From Oscillospiraceae bacterium (GTDB taxonomy: Bacteria > Bacillota > Clostridia > Oscillospirales > Ruminococcaceae), in contig JAAYNJ010000024.1 of assembly GCA_012520915.1 (NCBI GenBank), forward strand, positions 62,001 to 126,000: 64,000 nucleotides of DNA. Reading direction: 5' to 3'. The translations under genes and the position numbers were made by a program. Position 1 is the stretch's first letter; each line of letters opens with the position of its first letter. Below, piece by piece: positions 53,357 through 62,220 of this stretch. Below the pieces are notes generated by a model. It made no database searches and was not told the origin of the DNA. It was given only the letters and a program-made list of their open reading frames with translations.

Positions 53357-54754
53357 ATGAAGCATGCATGGGAAATAAACAGAGAAATACTTTTAAATAC
53401 TGTACCTGAGGTGCAGCACAATGTTTCAGGTGCATGGGAAGAACAGCTTCCTGATTTTGCCGCTGTGGATATTGCAGATGTGCGCATGAAGTGTAAATCA
53501 AGGGTTCCCGGAAGTTTAGCTCAAGAGCGTGTATTGGTAGGCGGAATTCAGGCAGTTGGAAATATGGGCTATGATGTCAGTGAAGCTGAAGCTATGATTC
53601 CGGCTTTTTTTGACGCTTATGACAATAATGACAATATTGCTCTCCTGCAAATGGTTCCGAAAATCTACGAAACTTTAGGAAGGGCTCCAAAAATCGAAGG
53701 TCATCCCTATTGGTCATTTACTCAGTACGATTCATTTGAACAGTACGAAAAGAACGTAACCTTCCCAAAATACGATATTCCGAAATTTGATGATAAAATT
53801 CTGTTTGAAAAACTTCATGCCGCCTGGCTGGCTCAAATCGCAGGAGCTGCCGTCGGGACAATGATTGAAGGTTACTGTACAGACAGACTTCGTGAACATT
53901 TCGGTGAAATTCGTGGCTATCTGAGGGAACCATCCACACTTAACGACGATGTCCTGTTTGAATTGGCATTTCTTGAGGCTTTTGCCGATAAAGGATACGA
54001 TGTAACTTCAGAAGATATAGCGATGAACTGGCTTGGAAAAATAGAATTTGCTTGGAGCGCCGAAGAAGTTGCAATGAAAAATTTAAAACGGGGAGTATTC
54101 CCGCCAAAGTCCGCTTCACTGAACAATCCATGGAGAGAATGGATTGGCGCCCAAATGAGGGGAGCGATATGTGGACTTGTTGCCCCCGGAGATCCTTATA
54201 CCGCAGCAAGATTGGCGTGGATTGACGGTTGCATCTCACATGTCAATAACGGAATTATAGGTGAAATATTTAATGCGGTAATGACCTCTCTAGCATTTGT
54301 TGAAACCGACATTAGGACAATTGTGGAAAAATCCATTGAAATGATTCCAGTTGACAGCGAATACTATTCGGTAGTCAAGTTCGCACTTGACGAATGTAAA
54401 AAGCATAATACATGGGAGCCCGCATGGAGAGCATGTGAAGAAAAGCTTTATAAATACAATTGGATTCATTCTTATCCTAATGCAGCTTCAGAAGTTGTTT
54501 CACTCTGGTTTGCCCGGAATGATTTTGACGAGTGTATGCATATATGTGCTATGTGTGGACAGGATGTCGACTGTAACGCCGCTCAAATCGCCACCCTATA
54601 CGGCGTGATATGGGGATACGACGCAATATCCGAATCCTGGACAAAACCTTTTGACGACAAGTTTGAGAGCGTTTACAGAGGGTTTGAGGATACTACTATT
54701 ACGAGGATAGCCAAACTGACATTTGATTCCATAAAAAAGCACATGGTTTTGTAA
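53357..54754 (+). CDS. ADP-ribosylglycohydrolase family protein, copy A
   Basis: 465 residues. An N-terminal extension of about 150 residues (GNMGYDVSEAEAM, HPYWSFTQYDSFEQY) precedes an ADP-ribosylglycohydrolase fold. Core motifs: AGAAVGTMIEGY, the metal pair LNDDV (N196-D197-D198, where classical enzymes have TDDT), SHVNNGIIGE, and the second metal site DVDCN (403-407). The family removes ADP-ribose from proteins or small molecules; this subgroup may act on nucleosides. AAGGAG before ATG 53357. A full-length paralogue lies at 59834-61246, and a nucleoside ABC transporter lies between the two. Confidence 0.85.
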   Translation: MKHAWEINREILLNTVPEVQHNVSGAWEEQLPDFAAVDIADVRMKCKSRVPGSLAQERVLVGGIQAVGNMGYDVSEAEAMIPAFFDAYDNNDNIALLQMVPKIYETLGRAPKIEGHPYWSFTQYDSFEQYEKNVTFPKYDIPKFDDKILFEKLHAAWLAQIAGAAVGTMIEGYCTDRLREHFGEIRGYLREPSTLNDDVLFELAFLEAFADKGYDVTSEDIAMNWLGKIEFAWSAEEVAMKNLKRGVFPPKSASLNNPWREWIGAQMRGAICGLVAPGDPYTAARLAWIDGCISHVNNGIIGEIFNAVMTSLAFVETDIRTIVEKSIEMIPVDSEYYSVVKFALDECKKHNTWEPAWRACEEKLYKYNWIHSYPNAASEVVSLWFARNDFDECMHICAMCGQDVDCNAAQIATLYGVIWGYDAISESWTKPFDDKFESVYRGFEDTTITRIAKLTFDSIKKHMVL

Positions 54755-54776
54755 CCGTTTGTAAGATTTGATTTTA

Positions 54777-54804
54777 TTGACTTATCATTGTATTAAGTTA
54801 TAGA
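54777..54804 (+). promoter_or_regulatory. Promoter for the BMP transporter operon
   Basis: TTGACT at 54777-54782, 16-base spacer, TATAGA at 54799-54804, about 50 bases before the lipoprotein gene. It allows transporter expression separate from copy A. Confidence 0.55.
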
Positions 54805-54854
54805 ATGTAAATATAGTTAATGGTTTTCATCAAATAAAAATAATTGGAGGAATT

Positions 54855-56024
54855 ATGAAAAAATTATTAGCAATTCTCTTGTCGCTGATGCTTATAATCG
54901 GATTGGCTGCATGTGGCGGAGAAAAGGCTCCTGAAGCCGGTACCGATTCCGGTAAAACCGACGGAGAAAAAGAAACCGTTGCGGAAGGCAAAGAAGTCCT
55001 TAAGGTTGTCAACCTGATAAACGGAAACCTTGGAGACAAGTCTTTCCACGACTCCTGTGAGGCAGGATTGTCGGCACTTAAAGAAGAAGGTTATATCGAA
55101 TATAAAACCATCCAGATGGGTGCAACAGAAGCCGACAGACCCAAGTGGAAAAGCACTCTCGAGGAAGTATCTGAGCAAGGTGAATACGATGTAATCGTTG
55201 TTGGAACCTACAACATGCAAGAGTATTTGATTGAAGTCGCGGAGCAGTATCCCGATCAGAAATACATTTCTTACGACGCCGCTGTCGATTTGCCGAACGT
55301 TGCAAGTATAACCTACAAGCAAAACGAACTCGGCTACCTGATAGGAATACTCGCTGCAACATTTACTACCGATACATCGATTGAAAATGTAAATGCCGAC
55401 AAGGTAATAGGATTTATCGGTGGTGGAGACATTCCCGTAATCAACGACTTCCTGGTCGGATACATTGAAGGCGCAAAATTTGTCGATCCCGACATCAAAG
55501 TCGACGCACAGTATGTCGGAGGAACAAGCGGGTGGAGTGATCCCGCAACTGCAAAAGAACTCTCAAACGTTATGATTACCCAGTACAAAGTTGATGCTAT
55601 CTGGAACGTAGCCGGCGGTTCCGGTAACGGAATGGCGGAAGCTTGTGCAGAGCTCGGCGCATGGTTTATCGGCGTTGACTCCGACCAGGAGCAGGCCTTC
55701 TCAGAAGCTCAGCCTGAGTTGGCAGCGGTCACCATAACAAGCGGACTCAAGAGAGTTGACAATTCGCTTATCGCGGTCTTCAAAGACATAATTGACAACG
55801 GCGCAAGTCCCTGGGGTACAACTACTGAACTCGGTCTTGCCGAGGGTGGTGTAGGTGTCGCAACCGAAGGAAATTACTCAAAGTTCTTCGGTGATGAAAT
55901 CAACAAAGTCATTGAAAAAGCAAAAGCGGGTATTGATGATGGAAGTATCGTTGTCAGCAGCGCATTCGGAATGGAAACTGCCGAAGTCGAAGCTCTGAGA
56001 AACGAAGTATCTCCCAGAAAGTAA
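54855..56024 (+). CDS. BMP-family nucleoside-binding lipoprotein
   Basis: 389 residues. Lipoprotein signal peptide with lipobox LAAC, cysteine C20, then a linker rich in G, E, T and K, and a BmpA/PnrA-like periplasmic-binding fold: NLINGNLGDKSFHDSCEAGL, VVGTYNMQEYLIEVAEQYPDQKY, YLIGILAATFT, GFIGGGDIPVINDFLVGYIEGAKF, and VAGGSGNGMAEACAELG. BMP proteins bind purine or pyrimidine nucleosides outside the cell and deliver them to an ABC importer. TTGGAGGAATT before ATG 54855. Confidence 0.92.
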   Translation: MKKLLAILLSLMLIIGLAACGGEKAPEAGTDSGKTDGEKETVAEGKEVLKVVNLINGNLGDKSFHDSCEAGLSALKEEGYIEYKTIQMGATEADRPKWKSTLEEVSEQGEYDVIVVGTYNMQEYLIEVAEQYPDQKYISYDAAVDLPNVASITYKQNELGYLIGILAATFTTDTSIENVNADKVIGFIGGGDIPVINDFLVGYIEGAKFVDPDIKVDAQYVGGTSGWSDPATAKELSNVMITQYKVDAIWNVAGGSGNGMAEACAELGAWFIGVDSDQEQAFSEAQPELAAVTITSGLKRVDNSLIAVFKDIIDNGASPWGTTTELGLAEGGVGVATEGNYSKFFGDEINKVIEKAKAGIDDGSIVVSSAFGMETAEVEALRNEVSPRK

Positions 56025-56038
56025 TATCTGAAATGCTT

Positions 56039-56090
56039 TAAAGCCTATCGGCTTTAATCGCAAAGGGGAGTTTTACTCCCCTTTGTTTTA
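56039..56090 (+). terminator. Tandem hairpins after the BMP gene (partial terminator)
   Basis: First hairpin TAAAGCC/GGCTTTA (56039-56056). The second is CAAAGGGGAG/CTCCCCTTTG (56061-56085), then TTTTA. Placed between the binding-protein and ATPase genes, it likely lets binding protein be made in excess over the membrane parts. Confidence 0.78.
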
Positions 56091-56114
56091 TAAAAAAGTA
56101 TACAGGGAGGCAAG

Positions 56115-57710
56115 ATGGTAAATTCCGATATTATCGACGGCAAGATTAATGAAAATGATTATGCCGTTAAGATGAGCGGTATAACAAAGGTCTATCCGAA
56201 CGGAATTGCGGCAAATAAAGATGTTGATTTCTTTGTTAGAAAAGGCGAAATTCACGCGCTTATGGGCGAGAACGGAGCCGGAAAATCAACCTTGGTTAAA
56301 ATTCTTTTCGGCATAGAACAACCCACAAGTGGTAAAATTGAGATAAACGGCGAGGAAATTTCAATAACCTCTCCGCAGGTAGCTATCGGCAAGGGAATCG
56401 GCATGGTGCATCAGCACTTTATGTTGGTTCCTTCATTAACTGTTGCTGAAAATGTCGTTTTGGGTATAGAGCCCCGCAAGGCAAAAACTTTTATTGATTA
56501 TAAGGAAGCCGTCAAACTGACGGAGGAAATTTCAAAAAAATATAATCTTCATGTCGATCCATATGCTAAAGTTATGGACATTCCTGTTGGAATGAAACAA
56601 AAGGTTGAAATTCTAAAAGCGCTAATTAGAGGTGCAAATATTCTGATACTCGACGAGCCTACCGCCGTACTGACAACACAGGAAACAGAAGAACTCTTTA
56701 AAGAGTTGAAGGCTCTGAAAGAAATCGGGTTTACAATAATATTTATCTCCCACAAATTGAACGAGATAAAGGAAATAACGGACAGATTGACGATTCTGAG
56801 AAACGGACGATATATGGGTGTCTATAACACCGACGAAGTTTCAAAGCAGGATATATCCCGTTTGATGGTCGGCAGAGACGTAATATTAAGCGTCGAAAAA
56901 GATAAGGCTGCACCAAAAGAACCCATTTTAAAAATTGAAAACCTGAGATTCAGGAATCAATGGGGAAAGGAAGTTCTTAGAGGTGTTTCTCTTAACGTTC
57001 GCAGAGGTGAAATACTGGGAATTGCCGGCGTCGAGGGTAATGGACAGCGCGAGTTGGTTGATATTCTCTTTAACATTGATAAGCCTAATTCAGGAGATAT
57101 AAGGTTAAACGATAAGAGTCTGATAAACTGCAGTGAATCTGAACTAAGGGAGCTTGGAATTTCATACATTCCTGAAGACCGAATGACTTATGGTGTTGCT
57201 GATTCAGCAACCATCGAAGAAAACCTGATATCGGACAGAATATATGAGAAACGTTTCAGCGGCAAATTAATGCTTAATTCCGCAGAGATTGCAAAAGAAA
57301 GCGAAAAGCTTATCGAGGATTATCAGATTCTTTGTCGTTCTAGAAAACAGCAGGTTCGCATGCTTTCAGGAGGAAATATCCAAAAGGTTGTTGTTGCAAG
57401 AGAATTCTCAAGCAACCCGGATTTGATAATAGCCGACCAGCCCACAAGGGGAATAGATGTCGGTGCAACCGAATTTATCAGAAAAAAACTTGTAAGCCTG
57501 TCAAGAGAGGGAGCTGCGGTCCTGCTCGTTTCCGCTGACCTTAACGAAGTTATGGAATTGTCCGACAGTTTGGTTGTGTTTTATGAAGGACAGATAGTTG
57601 CATATTTTGAAGATACCTCCACTCTTACCGACATTGAGATGGGGGAATATATGCTGGGTTTAAAGCGCCAAACTGATGAAGAGATAAGGAAGGTGACACA
57701 CATTGATTAG
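56115..57710 (+). CDS. Nucleoside ABC transporter, double ATPase subunit
   Basis: 531 residues with two ABC domains, as in sugar and nucleoside importers (RbsA/NupO/YufO type). First domain: GENGAGKSTLVK, Q-loop HQHFMLVPSLT, LDEPTAVLT. Second domain: GVEGNGQRELVDIL in place of a full Walker A, SGGNIQKVV signature and ADQPTRGIDVGA. So, as usual, only one site may be fully active. GGGAGG before ATG 56115. Energises the two permeases downstream. Confidence 0.94.
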   Translation: MVNSDIIDGKINENDYAVKMSGITKVYPNGIAANKDVDFFVRKGEIHALMGENGAGKSTLVKILFGIEQPTSGKIEINGEEISITSPQVAIGKGIGMVHQHFMLVPSLTVAENVVLGIEPRKAKTFIDYKEAVKLTEEISKKYNLHVDPYAKVMDIPVGMKQKVEILKALIRGANILILDEPTAVLTTQETEELFKELKALKEIGFTIIFISHKLNEIKEITDRLTILRNGRYMGVYNTDEVSKQDISRLMVGRDVILSVEKDKAAPKEPILKIENLRFRNQWGKEVLRGVSLNVRRGEILGIAGVEGNGQRELVDILFNIDKPNSGDIRLNDKSLINCSESELRELGISYIPEDRMTYGVADSATIEENLISDRIYEKRFSGKLMLNSAEIAKESEKLIEDYQILCRSRKQQVRMLSGGNIQKVVVAREFSSNPDLIIADQPTRGIDVGATEFIRKKLVSLSREGAAVLLVSADLNEVMELSDSLVVFYEGQIVAYFEDTSTLTDIEMGEYMLGLKRQTDEEIRKVTHID

Positions 57711-58782
57711 TAAAAGGGAGAAGTTTTTTGATATTGCAAGAAGCGCTTCAGCCATAGCCCTTGCCATGGGTGTCGCATTTGCATTAATTTTATTGACATC
57801 AAAAATGCCCGGAGAGGCGATTAAGAGCTTGATAGTAACTCCTTTCTCAACTAAAAGGTATGTTTGGAGAATTTTAGAAAGGATGGTACCGCTTGTATTT
57901 ACCGGATTAGCGGTATGTATCATGTTTTCTTCAAACCAGTTTAACCTTGCCGGAGAAGGAGCATTTTTTGCGGGCGGTATGACCGGGGCATCAGTTGCCA
58001 TATATATGAATCTTCCATTCGGACTGCATCCCGTAGTCGCTGTCATATTTGCCGGACTTGTCGGCGCAATAATAATGCTTTTGGTTTCTATTTTAAGCGT
58101 AAAGCTCGGCGCAAATATGCTGGTAATATCGCTGATGGTAAACTATGTTATTCTTCAGTTTGGAACCCACATTAATACCTATGTAATCAGGGACCCGCAA
58201 TGGGGCGGCAACGGTTCTTATTTAATGCAGAAATCCGCCCTGATTCCACCCATTAAGTACACCACCAGTTATGGACTTATATTTGCCGTCTTGATGATAG
58301 TTGTTGTAGGTCTATATATCTACCACACAAAATGGGGTTATTCGGTAAGAATGATTGGAGCAAATATTTCGTTTGCTCAATATTCCGGAATCAAAGTGGA
58401 CAGTGTCATAATCTCAAGCCAACTCATCGGCGGCGCAATTGCCGCAATGGGGGGCGCCGTCGAAGTATTGGGATTTTATAAAAGATTCGAATGGAATGCT
58501 CTTCCCGGATACGGTTGGACAGGTGTTACGATTGCAATATTGGCAGGCAACAATCCGTGGAAGGTACCTCTGGCAGCGTTTTTTCTTGCCTACCTGGAGG
58601 TGGGTAGCGGACTTATGCAGATTAATGCAGATATTCAGCCTGAAATGCTTGATATTATAAAGGCGATAATCTTCCTGTTCTTTGCGGCAAAGAATTTCCT
58701 TGCGCCGTTGAGGCAGAAGCTGGTCGTTAAAGCCGCTCTCTCTGAACTGAACGAAAACAAATCGGTCGAGGCGGAGGTTTAA
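57703..58782 (+). CDS. Nucleoside ABC transporter permease 1
   Basis: 359 residues, eight or more transmembrane helices, BPD_transp_2 family (NupP/YufP type). Characteristic parts: FTGLAVCIMFSSNQFNLAGEGAFFAGG, VRMIGANISFAQYSGIKVDS, and GYGWTGVTIAILAGNNPWKVPLAAFFLA. The TTG start at 57703 overlaps the ATPase gene by 8 bases; AAGGTG lies upstream. Forms the channel with permease 2. Confidence 0.93.
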   Translation: MISKREKFFDIARSASAIALAMGVAFALILLTSKMPGEAIKSLIVTPFSTKRYVWRILERMVPLVFTGLAVCIMFSSNQFNLAGEGAFFAGGMTGASVAIYMNLPFGLHPVVAVIFAGLVGAIIMLLVSILSVKLGANMLVISLMVNYVILQFGTHINTYVIRDPQWGGNGSYLMQKSALIPPIKYTTSYGLIFAVLMIVVVGLYIYHTKWGYSVRMIGANISFAQYSGIKVDSVIISSQLIGGAIAAMGGAVEVLGFYKRFEWNALPGYGWTGVTIAILAGNNPWKVPLAAFFLAYLEVGSGLMQINADIQPEMLDIIKAIIFLFFAAKNFLAPLRQKLVVKAALSELNENKSVEAEV

Positions 58783-58784
58783 AT

Positions 58785-59753
58785 ATGCAAAATGTATTGA
58801 ATGCAATGATGACACCGAGCTTCGGCTATGCCATACTTCGAATGACCACCCCGATTCTCTTTGCCACGTTGGCAGCAGTAATAGCATCAAAAGCCGGCGT
58901 TTCCAATATCGGTATTGAAGGCATTATGATGTTTTCAGCGCTTGCCGGAGTTATTTTCAGCGGCATGACTAAAAGCTGGGTTGTAGGTTTGCTGTCTGCG
59001 TTGGTTGTCGGCGTTTTCTTGGGTCTGATGATTGGTTTCTTTGCATTGAAGTTAAATACCGACATAGTATTGGCTGGTATCGCAGTAAATACACTTGGGG
59101 GTGGGGGAACCATATTCTTTCTCTTTCTCGCTTCCGGAGACAGAGGCGCATCAAACAGCATAACCAGTGAGATTGTTCCGAAAATTAATATTCCCCTTAT
59201 AAAAGATATTCCTATATTAGGCGAGGTTTTGTCAGGACATAGCGGATTAACATATTTTGCATTTGTCTGTGTTATCCTGGTTTATGTACTGCTCTACAAG
59301 ACGCCTCTTGGACTTAAAATGAGGGCAGTAGGGGAGAACAGAGATGCTGCCGATTCCGTCGGTGTGAGTGTAAATAAAATAAGCTATATTGCACTTGCAC
59401 TATCAGGTCTTCTTGCCGGACTCGCCGGAGCTTTCATGTCCATGGGATATATGAAGGGATTTACCGTCAACATGGCCGCGGGAAGAGGCTTTATCGGTCT
59501 TGCAGCCCAGGCAATGGGTCAGGGCGAGCCGATAGGCGGAATGCTCGCCTCACTCCTCTTCGGATTCGCAAACGCAATTGCAATCAACCTCCAGGGCGCT
59601 ATAAGCCTCTCACCTCAAATCATCCAATCATTCCCATATATTCTGGTGATAGTTAGCTTGGTATTCTATTCGTTATCTACAAGAAACCGGCTAAAAAGGA
59701 TAAAAAGAGCGGCAATCGAGTCGGATAAAACTGAAGCAAAAGATAATAGCTGA
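58785..59753 (+). CDS. Nucleoside ABC transporter permease 2
   Basis: 322 residues, BPD_transp_2 family (NupQ/YufQ type). Shared marks with its partner: ASKAGVSNIGIEGIMMFSALAG, KMRAVGENRDAADSVGVSVNKI, and AAGRGFIGLAAQAMGQGEPIGGMLASLLFG. GGAGG before ATG 58785, two bases after permease 1. Last gene of the operon. Confidence 0.93.
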   Translation: MQNVLNAMMTPSFGYAILRMTTPILFATLAAVIASKAGVSNIGIEGIMMFSALAGVIFSGMTKSWVVGLLSALVVGVFLGLMIGFFALKLNTDIVLAGIAVNTLGGGGTIFFLFLASGDRGASNSITSEIVPKINIPLIKDIPILGEVLSGHSGLTYFAFVCVILVYVLLYKTPLGLKMRAVGENRDAADSVGVSVNKISYIALALSGLLAGLAGAFMSMGYMKGFTVNMAAGRGFIGLAAQAMGQGEPIGGMLASLLFGFANAIAINLQGAISLSPQIIQSFPYILVIVSLVFYSLSTRNRLKRIKRAAIESDKTEAKDNS

Positions 59754-59779
59754 TTGATTTAAAACTAATCTATCAAAAC

Positions 59780-59819
59780 TATAAATCCCCCGCCCGAATA
59801 ATCGAGCGGGGGATTTATA
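59780..59819. terminator. Bidirectional terminator between convergent operons
   Basis: TATAAATCCCCCGC at 59780-59793 pairs exactly with GCGGGGGATTTATA at 59806-59819. It closes the transporter operon on + and ARH copy B on -. Confidence 0.92.
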
Positions 59820-59833
59820 GTTGCAATTTATTT

Positions 59834-61246
59834 TTAGATTATCTCGACATTTCCAGCCTTAATGATTGCCGATACTGTTTCTTCAGCGAGGTCGTCATAC
59901 CTTATCTTTTCCATTCCTCTGAGATAAGTTTCCATATATTCGCCAAACGGTTTCCAGAGTTTTTCATCGATTATTTTCATTCCATGATATACTGCCGGAA
60001 TATTTGCAACTTGAGCTGCGTTGCAGTCGACATCAAGACCGCACATTGCCGTTATCGAAACCAGTTTGTTAAAGTCGTTTTCACAGAAATAAAGTGCGAT
60101 GACCTCTATTGCCGCATTGGGGTAGGCATGTATCCAACAATACTCTTTATATTTATCGTCGCAATCGATCCATGCATCACGCCAATTTCCATATTTTTCA
60201 CATGCTTTCCACGCATATTCGACAACATTGCGATATTCGGAATCCTTGGGCATCATATCAATTGCCATTCTGCAAATCTTTTTAAGATCGCTTTCAACAA
60301 AGCCCAAAGATACCATAACAGCATTAAAGACTTCTCCGAGAATTCCGTTATTTGCATGAGAAATTGTGGCATCTCTCCATGCAAGTTCAGCAGCAAGTTC
60401 AGGATTTGCGGGGGCAACCATTCCACATACTCCGCCTCTCATCTGTGCGCCGATAAACTCGCTGAAAGGATTTTTATATGTACCGCTCTCGGGTGGATAG
60501 ATCCCATTTTTAATGTTGTTTAACGCAATAAGCTCAGCGGTATATCCGCTCGGTATTCTTGCAGCCCACATCTCTGCAATGTCATCTGCCTTTACATCAT
60601 TACCCGCCTTGATAAACTCTTCGAGAAATACCAATTCAAATGTCAGGTCATCGTTATACATCTCAGGCATCTTTGTATAGCCGTCTACCCAGCCGTACAC
60701 GTTTTCTATGTTAATCGTATGATAACCTTCCAGCGGGGTTCCGACCGCGCCTGCACATACCTGAGCCATCCAGCCGGCATATATTCTGTCATACAGTTCT
60801 TCTCTGGATATTTTCAGCTTATCGTATTTCGGGAACTCTACGCTGTTTTTATACTGTTCAAAAGATTCATATTGAGTATATGACCAATAGGGGTGTGAGG
60901 GGATTTTAGGGGCATTATGAAGAGCTCTGAACAGTCTGCATGTTATTCTATATAAACCTATTTCATTGTTTCTGGCAAGGTCGTAGAGTCCTTCCGCAAG
61001 GAGTTTCTCCGCTTCGGAAACATCATATCCCATATTGCCTTTATCCTGGACCATGTAAGCAAGATTAAACAGATTGGTCCTTGCTTCTTCATGAAGGCTA
61101 TGCCAAAGTGCCTTCATTTTATCCAAGTCCCGGGCACCTTCATCTATAATTGCATCAAAAGGCACTCTTTTTGCTCTCTCAGGAAAAGGAATCATTTTTT
61201 CGACTATTTCTCTGGTGTATTCCCATGCTTTTTTGTATTCCTGCAT
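59834..61246 (-). CDS. ADP-ribosylglycohydrolase family protein, copy B
   Basis: 470 residues, paralogous to copy A over the full length, including the N-terminal extension (GNMGYDVSEAE, HPYWSYTQYESFEQY). Motifs: CAGAVGTPLEGY, metal pair YNDDL (N198-D199-D200), SHANNGILGE, and DVDCN at 405-409. So both copies share the NDD and DVDCN variants and are likely active on similar substrates. GGAGG before ATG 61246 on the minus strand, with its own promoter. Confidence 0.85.
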   Translation of the reverse strand: MQEYKKAWEYTREIVEKMIPFPERAKRVPFDAIIDEGARDLDKMKALWHSLHEEARTNLFNLAYMVQDKGNMGYDVSEAEKLLAEGLYDLARNNEIGLYRITCRLFRALHNAPKIPSHPYWSYTQYESFEQYKNSVEFPKYDKLKISREELYDRIYAGWMAQVCAGAVGTPLEGYHTINIENVYGWVDGYTKMPEMYNDDLTFELVFLEEFIKAGNDVKADDIAEMWAARIPSGYTAELIALNNIKNGIYPPESGTYKNPFSEFIGAQMRGGVCGMVAPANPELAAELAWRDATISHANNGILGEVFNAVMVSLGFVESDLKKICRMAIDMMPKDSEYRNVVEYAWKACEKYGNWRDAWIDCDDKYKEYCWIHAYPNAAIEVIALYFCENDFNKLVSITAMCGLDVDCNAAQVANIPAVYHGMKIIDEKLWKPFGEYMETYLRGMEKIRYDDLAEETVSAIIKAGNVEII

Positions 61247-61281
61247 AAAAGACCTCCATAAAAATTTTTTATATTAAATAT

Positions 61282-61310
61282 ATTTTAACATAGAGTTTTT
61301 ACTTATCCAA
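61282..61310 (-). promoter_or_regulatory. Promoter for ARH copy B
   Basis: On the minus strand TTGGAT (61310-61305), 17-base spacer, TAAAAT (61287-61282). It is 35 bases upstream of the gene and directly behind the udp terminator hairpin. Confidence 0.6.
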
Positions 61311-61317
61311 CTTATAA

Positions 61318-61352
61318 ACAGGCAACTGTTGTTTCATAAAACAGTTGCCTGT
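61318..61352 (-). terminator. Terminator after the deoC-udp operon
   Basis: 13-bp stem ACAGGCAACTGTT/AACAGTTGCCTGT with a 9-base loop. The minus-strand tail has only a short T-run (TTTATAAG), so its strength is moderate. Confidence 0.6.
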
Positions 61353-61436
61353 AGCTTGTAGAAAAGGAAGTTACTATTTGTCCATAAACCTCTTTCATTT
61401 TCGGCAGGGAGGGTGTTAATTTAATTCAAATATACA

Positions 61437-62192
61437 TTATTTCAGTTTTTCGAACTCAATTTGATTCGTCACATCGTGTTTTATGAGCAATTTTACTGCA
61501 TCACAAGCTGTCATTATCGTTTCTTCCATCGACTTATAATTCATTATACCCCCGGCTCTGACACCCCTTATTGATGAAATTACATAAAGTGCCGCACACT
61601 CCATTTCAGAACACGCTACATTTCCCTTAATCCATGCATTCCATCGATTTTTTAAATATTCCGAATTCGGCATATTTTCCGGTTCGTGTTGTCCATAAAA
61701 AGAATCTTTTGACTGCGTTATTCCGACTAAATAATTCAGTCCTCTTCTCTTTGCAGCAAATTCAAGAGCCGCCGTTACATTTCGATCTGCAACTGCGGGA
61801 TATTCTATCGGTATATACTGTATAGTAGTTCCTTCATCTCTAACTGCTGCGGAACAGATTACCCCGTCCAATGACTCGTCAAACGATTCTTTACTCACCC
61901 TTCCCGCCGTTCCTATTCTTATAAAAGTATCAGCTCCAATTTTTATTAATTCCTCCAGAGCTATAGCGGTCGAAGGACATCCCATTCCCGTAGAGGTAAC
62001 CGAGACCTTCTCACCCTCCAAATAGCCTGTCCATGTTTTGTGTTCTCTGTTATGAGCGACAACAACAGCATCATCAAGAAATGACGCTATCAGGTCGGTT
62101 CTGAATGGATCTCCGGGTAAGAATACATATCTCCCTACATCGCCTGCCTTCATTCTAATATGATATTGCAACCCATTCACGGTCAGTTCCAT
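61437..62192 (-). CDS. udp: Uridine phosphorylase-like nucleoside phosphorylase
   Basis: 251 residues from ATG 62192, behind AGGAGG at 7-base spacing; the frame is open to 62216, which would include the ribosome site. Splits pyrimidine nucleosides with phosphate into base and ribose-1-phosphate. NP-I family marks: LPGDPFRTDLIASFLDDA, TSTGMGCPSTAIALEEL, IRIGTAGRV, the uridine-phosphorylase segment GITQSKDSFYGQHEPENMP, and SEMECAALYVISSIRGVRAG. Paired with deoC and near the nucleoside importer, so it probably handles imported nucleosides. Confidence 0.88.
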   Translation of the reverse strand: MELTVNGLQYHIRMKAGDVGRYVFLPGDPFRTDLIASFLDDAVVVAHNREHKTWTGYLEGEKVSVTSTGMGCPSTAIALEELIKIGADTFIRIGTAGRVSKESFDESLDGVICSAAVRDEGTTIQYIPIEYPAVADRNVTAALEFAAKRRGLNYLVGITQSKDSFYGQHEPENMPNSEYLKNRWNAWIKGNVACSEMECAALYVISSIRGVRAGGIMNYKSMEETIMTACDAVKLLIKHDVTNQIEFEKLK

Positions 62193-62220
62193 TAATAAAC
62201 CTCCTTTCAAAATCAAATCC

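Noticed and set aside
59984-60523. Plus-strand 179-codon ORF opposite ARH copy B
   Set aside because: It is the antisense shadow of a clearly conserved gene, in a region closed by a bidirectional terminator.
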